In this document: positions 62,425 to 64,000 of the stretch, piece by piece
Layout: each line of letters opens with the position of its first letter
Numbering within the stretch: position 1 is the stretch's first letter
Source of the DNA: DASQEH01 sp963765725
Lineage (GTDB): Bacteria > Actinomycetota > Actinomycetes > Propionibacteriales > Nocardioidaceae
Reading direction: 5' to 3'
Assembly (NCBI GenBank): GCA_963765725.1
Contig: CAVXXI010000003.1
Location: 372,001-436,000, forward strand
DNA: 64,000 nt
The notes under the pieces: generated by a model
Databases searched by the model: none
Told to the model about the DNA's origin: nothing
What the model saw: the letters and a program-made list of their open reading frames with translations, nothing else
Made by a program: the position numbers and the translations under genes

Positions 62425-63276
62425 TCAGCTGGCGACCTGCATGGTGTCGCTCTCCAGCTCGGCGAGCTGGCTGCGCATGTCGCGGAGGATGCGGCTGAGC
62501 AGTCGCGACACCTGCATCTGTGTCACGCCGAACTCCTGCGCGATCCGGGCCTGGGTCCACTCGTGGAAGAAGCGCAGGTAGATGATGCGTCGGTCACGCT
62601 CGGACAGGCGCCGGCACAACGGCCGGAGAGCCAGCACGGCCTCGGCGTGGGAGAAGCCGGGGTCGTCGTCACCGAGGACATCGGCCAGCGAGCTGCCCTC
62701 GTCGTCGGAGGTTCCGTTGGACCGGTCGAGCGAGCTGGGAGCGAAGCAGCCGTCGGCGGCGAGTGCTTCCACCACCTCCGAGGCCTCGGTGCCGAGCTCC
62801 TCGGCGATCGCCTGCGGCGTGGGTACGTGGCCGCTCTCGTGCATGAGCCGGGCCGAGGCGGCCGAGATCTCCGCCTGCAGCTCCTGGATCCGGCGCGGGG
62901 GCCGCACGACCCAGGCGTTGTCACGGAAGAACCGCTTGACCTCGCCGAGGATGGTCGGCACCGCATAGCTGAGGAAGTTGTCGCTCTTGTCGGGGTCGAA
63001 GCCGCGGGCGGCCTTGACCAGCCCGAGGCAGGCGACCTGGACAAGATCCTCGACGGGCACTCCGCGGTTGCGGTACCGCATCACGATCGACTCGGCCACC
63101 TCGATGTTGAGGAGCACGACCTCCTCGTGCAGGCGCTCCAGGGTCGCTGCGTCGGCGCCCTTCGCCTGCAGCAGCAACTCGTGGGTACGGGAAGAGCGGT
63201 CGGCAACGAGGTCGTGGTCGAGCTCGACGGAGTACAGGTGCTCGGACACAGCAGAGGAAGAAAATACGGGAGACAA
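62425..63276 (-). CDS. SigB/SigF-family alternative sigma factor
   Basis: 283 aa. Region 2 (ESIVMRYRNRGVPVEDLVQVACLGLVKAARGFDPDK, FLSYAVPTILGEVKRFFRDN), region 3 (PRRIQELQAEISAASARLMH) and region 4 (LSERDRRIIYLRFFHEWTQARIAQEFGVTQMQVSRLLSRI). The VPTILGEVKRFFRD element is typical of stress and sporulation sigma factors of the SigB/F/G group. These are usually held by an anti-sigma factor; none is next to it. The TTG at 63276 follows AAGGA with good spacing; a TTG at 63324 is the alternative. Confidence 0.9.
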   Translation of the reverse strand: MSPVFSSSAVSEHLYSVELDHDLVADRSSRTHELLLQAKGADAATLERLHEEVVLLNIEVAESIVMRYRNRGVPVEDLVQVACLGLVKAARGFDPDKSDNFLSYAVPTILGEVKRFFRDNAWVVRPPRRIQELQAEISAASARLMHESGHVPTPQAIAEELGTEASEVVEALAADGCFAPSSLDRSNGTSDDEGSSLADVLGDDDPGFSHAEAVLALRPLCRRLSERDRRIIYLRFFHEWTQARIAQEFGVTQMQVSRLLSRILRDMRSQLAELESDTMQVAS

Positions 63277-63353
63277 GGCACAATCCTTCGAGTCGCACAA
63301 GAAGGTATGTGGCAGTTGTCTCAACCACTGATCTCAGCAAACCACGCCCAGCC

Positions 63354-63381
63354 TTACAGTGCAAGCCCCAAAACTTATGCT
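63354..63381 (+). promoter_or_regulatory. candidate promoter of the carboxylase gene
   Basis: TTACAG (63354-63359), a 16-base spacer and TATGCT (63376-63381), 15 bases before the GTG. Confidence 0.3.
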
Positions 63382-63396
63382 TGTCCTGAGAAGCCA

Positions 63397-64000
63397 GTGA
63401 CTAGCATTGCTGCGGTGGAGTCCGCCCTGCTCGAGCTCGTCGCCGAGCTGAAGGAGCGGCTTGCGGTCGTGCGACTCGGCGGCACGGAGTCCGCCCGCGC
63501 CCGCCACACCGGGCGGGGCAAGCTGCTGGTACGGGACCGCGTCGACCGGCTCCTCGACCCGGGCTCGCCGTTCCTCGAGGTCGCCCCGCTGGCGGCGTAC
63601 GGCATGTACGACGACGCCGTCCCGGCCGCGGGAATGGTCGCCGGCCTCGGCCAGGTGAGCGGCCGCACGTGCGTCGTGGTGGCGAACGACGCGACGGTGA
63701 AGGGCGGGACGTACTACCCCGTCACCGTCAAGAAGCACCTGCGTGCCCAGGACATCGCCCGTGCCAACAAGCTGCCCTGCATCTACCTGGTGGACTCGGG
63801 CGGCGCGTTCCTCCCGATGCAGGACGAGGTCTTCCCCGACCGCGACCACTTCGGTCGGATCTTCTTCAACCAGGCCACGTTGTCGGCAGAGGGCATCGCG
63901 CAGATCGCGGCGGTGATGGGCTCGTGTACCGCCGGCGGAGCCTACGTGCCGGCGATGTCAGACGAGTCGGTAATCGTCCGCAACGAGGGCACGATCTTCC
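63397..64000 (+). CDS. acyl-CoA carboxylase carboxyltransferase (beta) subunit, methylcrotonyl-CoA type; runs off the window
   Basis: At least 201 aa; the end is outside the window. The N-terminal carboxyltransferase sequence includes ELKERLAVVRLGG, RARHTGRGKLLVRDRVDRLL, DPGSPFLEVAPLAAYGMY, NDATVKGGTYYPVTVKKHLR, YLVDSGGAFLPMQDEVFPD and MGSCTAGGAYVPAMSDESVI. The GGTYYP and QDEVFPD pattern points to the methylcrotonyl-CoA (leucine breakdown) branch rather than propionyl-CoA. It would work with a biotin-carboxylase alpha subunit further downstream. The GTG start is the earliest in frame; no strong ribosome site is seen. Divergent from the sigma factor. Confidence 0.85.
   Translation, partial: MTSIAAVESALLELVAELKERLAVVRLGGTESARARHTGRGKLLVRDRVDRLLDPGSPFLEVAPLAAYGMYDDAVPAAGMVAGLGQVSGRTCVVVANDATVKGGTYYPVTVKKHLRAQDIARANKLPCIYLVDSGGAFLPMQDEVFPDRDHFGRIFFNQATLSAEGIAQIAAVMGSCTAGGAYVPAMSDESVIVRNEGTIF

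Overview
The window looks like a chromosomal piece of a high-GC Gram-positive bacterium (Actinomycetota). The evidence is the block ppiA - rhomboid - crgA - DUF881 - pknB - pbpA - rodA - pstP - fhaB - fhaA - tRNA-Leu (30179-40838), whose order matches the oriC-proximal locus of mycobacteria and streptomycetes. G/C-ending codons, frequent GTG/TTG starts, ATGA stop-start overlaps and TAGNNT-type -10 boxes fit this. A Nocardioidaceae-like lineage is a guess only.

Layout. 1-9.2 kb is a mixed accessory region: a small orphan gene, a copper pair (YcnI-like and CopC-CopD fusion), a broken alpha/beta hydrolase, a DUF427 protein, an AraC regulator with two VOC proteins behind near-identical promoters, and a UvrA-like ATPase gene with about five frameshifts. 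9.4-18 kb is a type IV pilus operon (two major pilins, PilT, PilB, PilC, three minor pilins) with a convergent prepilin peptidase. 18.1-28 kb is a chemosensory operon (two receptors, CheW, CheA-REC, CheB, CheR, second CheW, PleD-like REC-GGDEF). No flagellar gene is seen, so the two blocks probably form a twitching chemosensory system. 28-40.8 kb holds SURF1, DUF3817, a repeat-rich membrane protein and the envelope/kinase block. 40.9-43.7 kb has a CGNR regulator divergent from a LysE exporter, and two response regulators. 43.7-52.3 kb is a minus-strand run: P450, GGR-type flavoprotein, a REC-HTH-cyclase fusion, an ABC exporter and a sensor kinase. 52.6-61.9 kb holds PhzF and Rid proteins, an arginase-family gene and a gamma-glutamyl-polyamine (Puu-type) catabolic operon. 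The window ends with a SigB/SigF-type sigma factor and the start of an acyl-CoA carboxylase beta subunit.

The most unusual feature is a family of about 22-bp repeat units, always intergenic and always forward on the left and inverted on the right: a minimal 65-bp form (four copies), a pair of arrays bracketing phzF-ridA, and an 8 + 8 unit array at 61987-62415. A second unusual feature is a 710-bp stretch identical between the two chemoreceptor genes.

Caution: at least seven genes carry single-base frameshifts with intact sequence on both sides. This looks more like sequence error (or very recent decay) than old pseudogenes. Such genes are given as one span and typed pseudogene.
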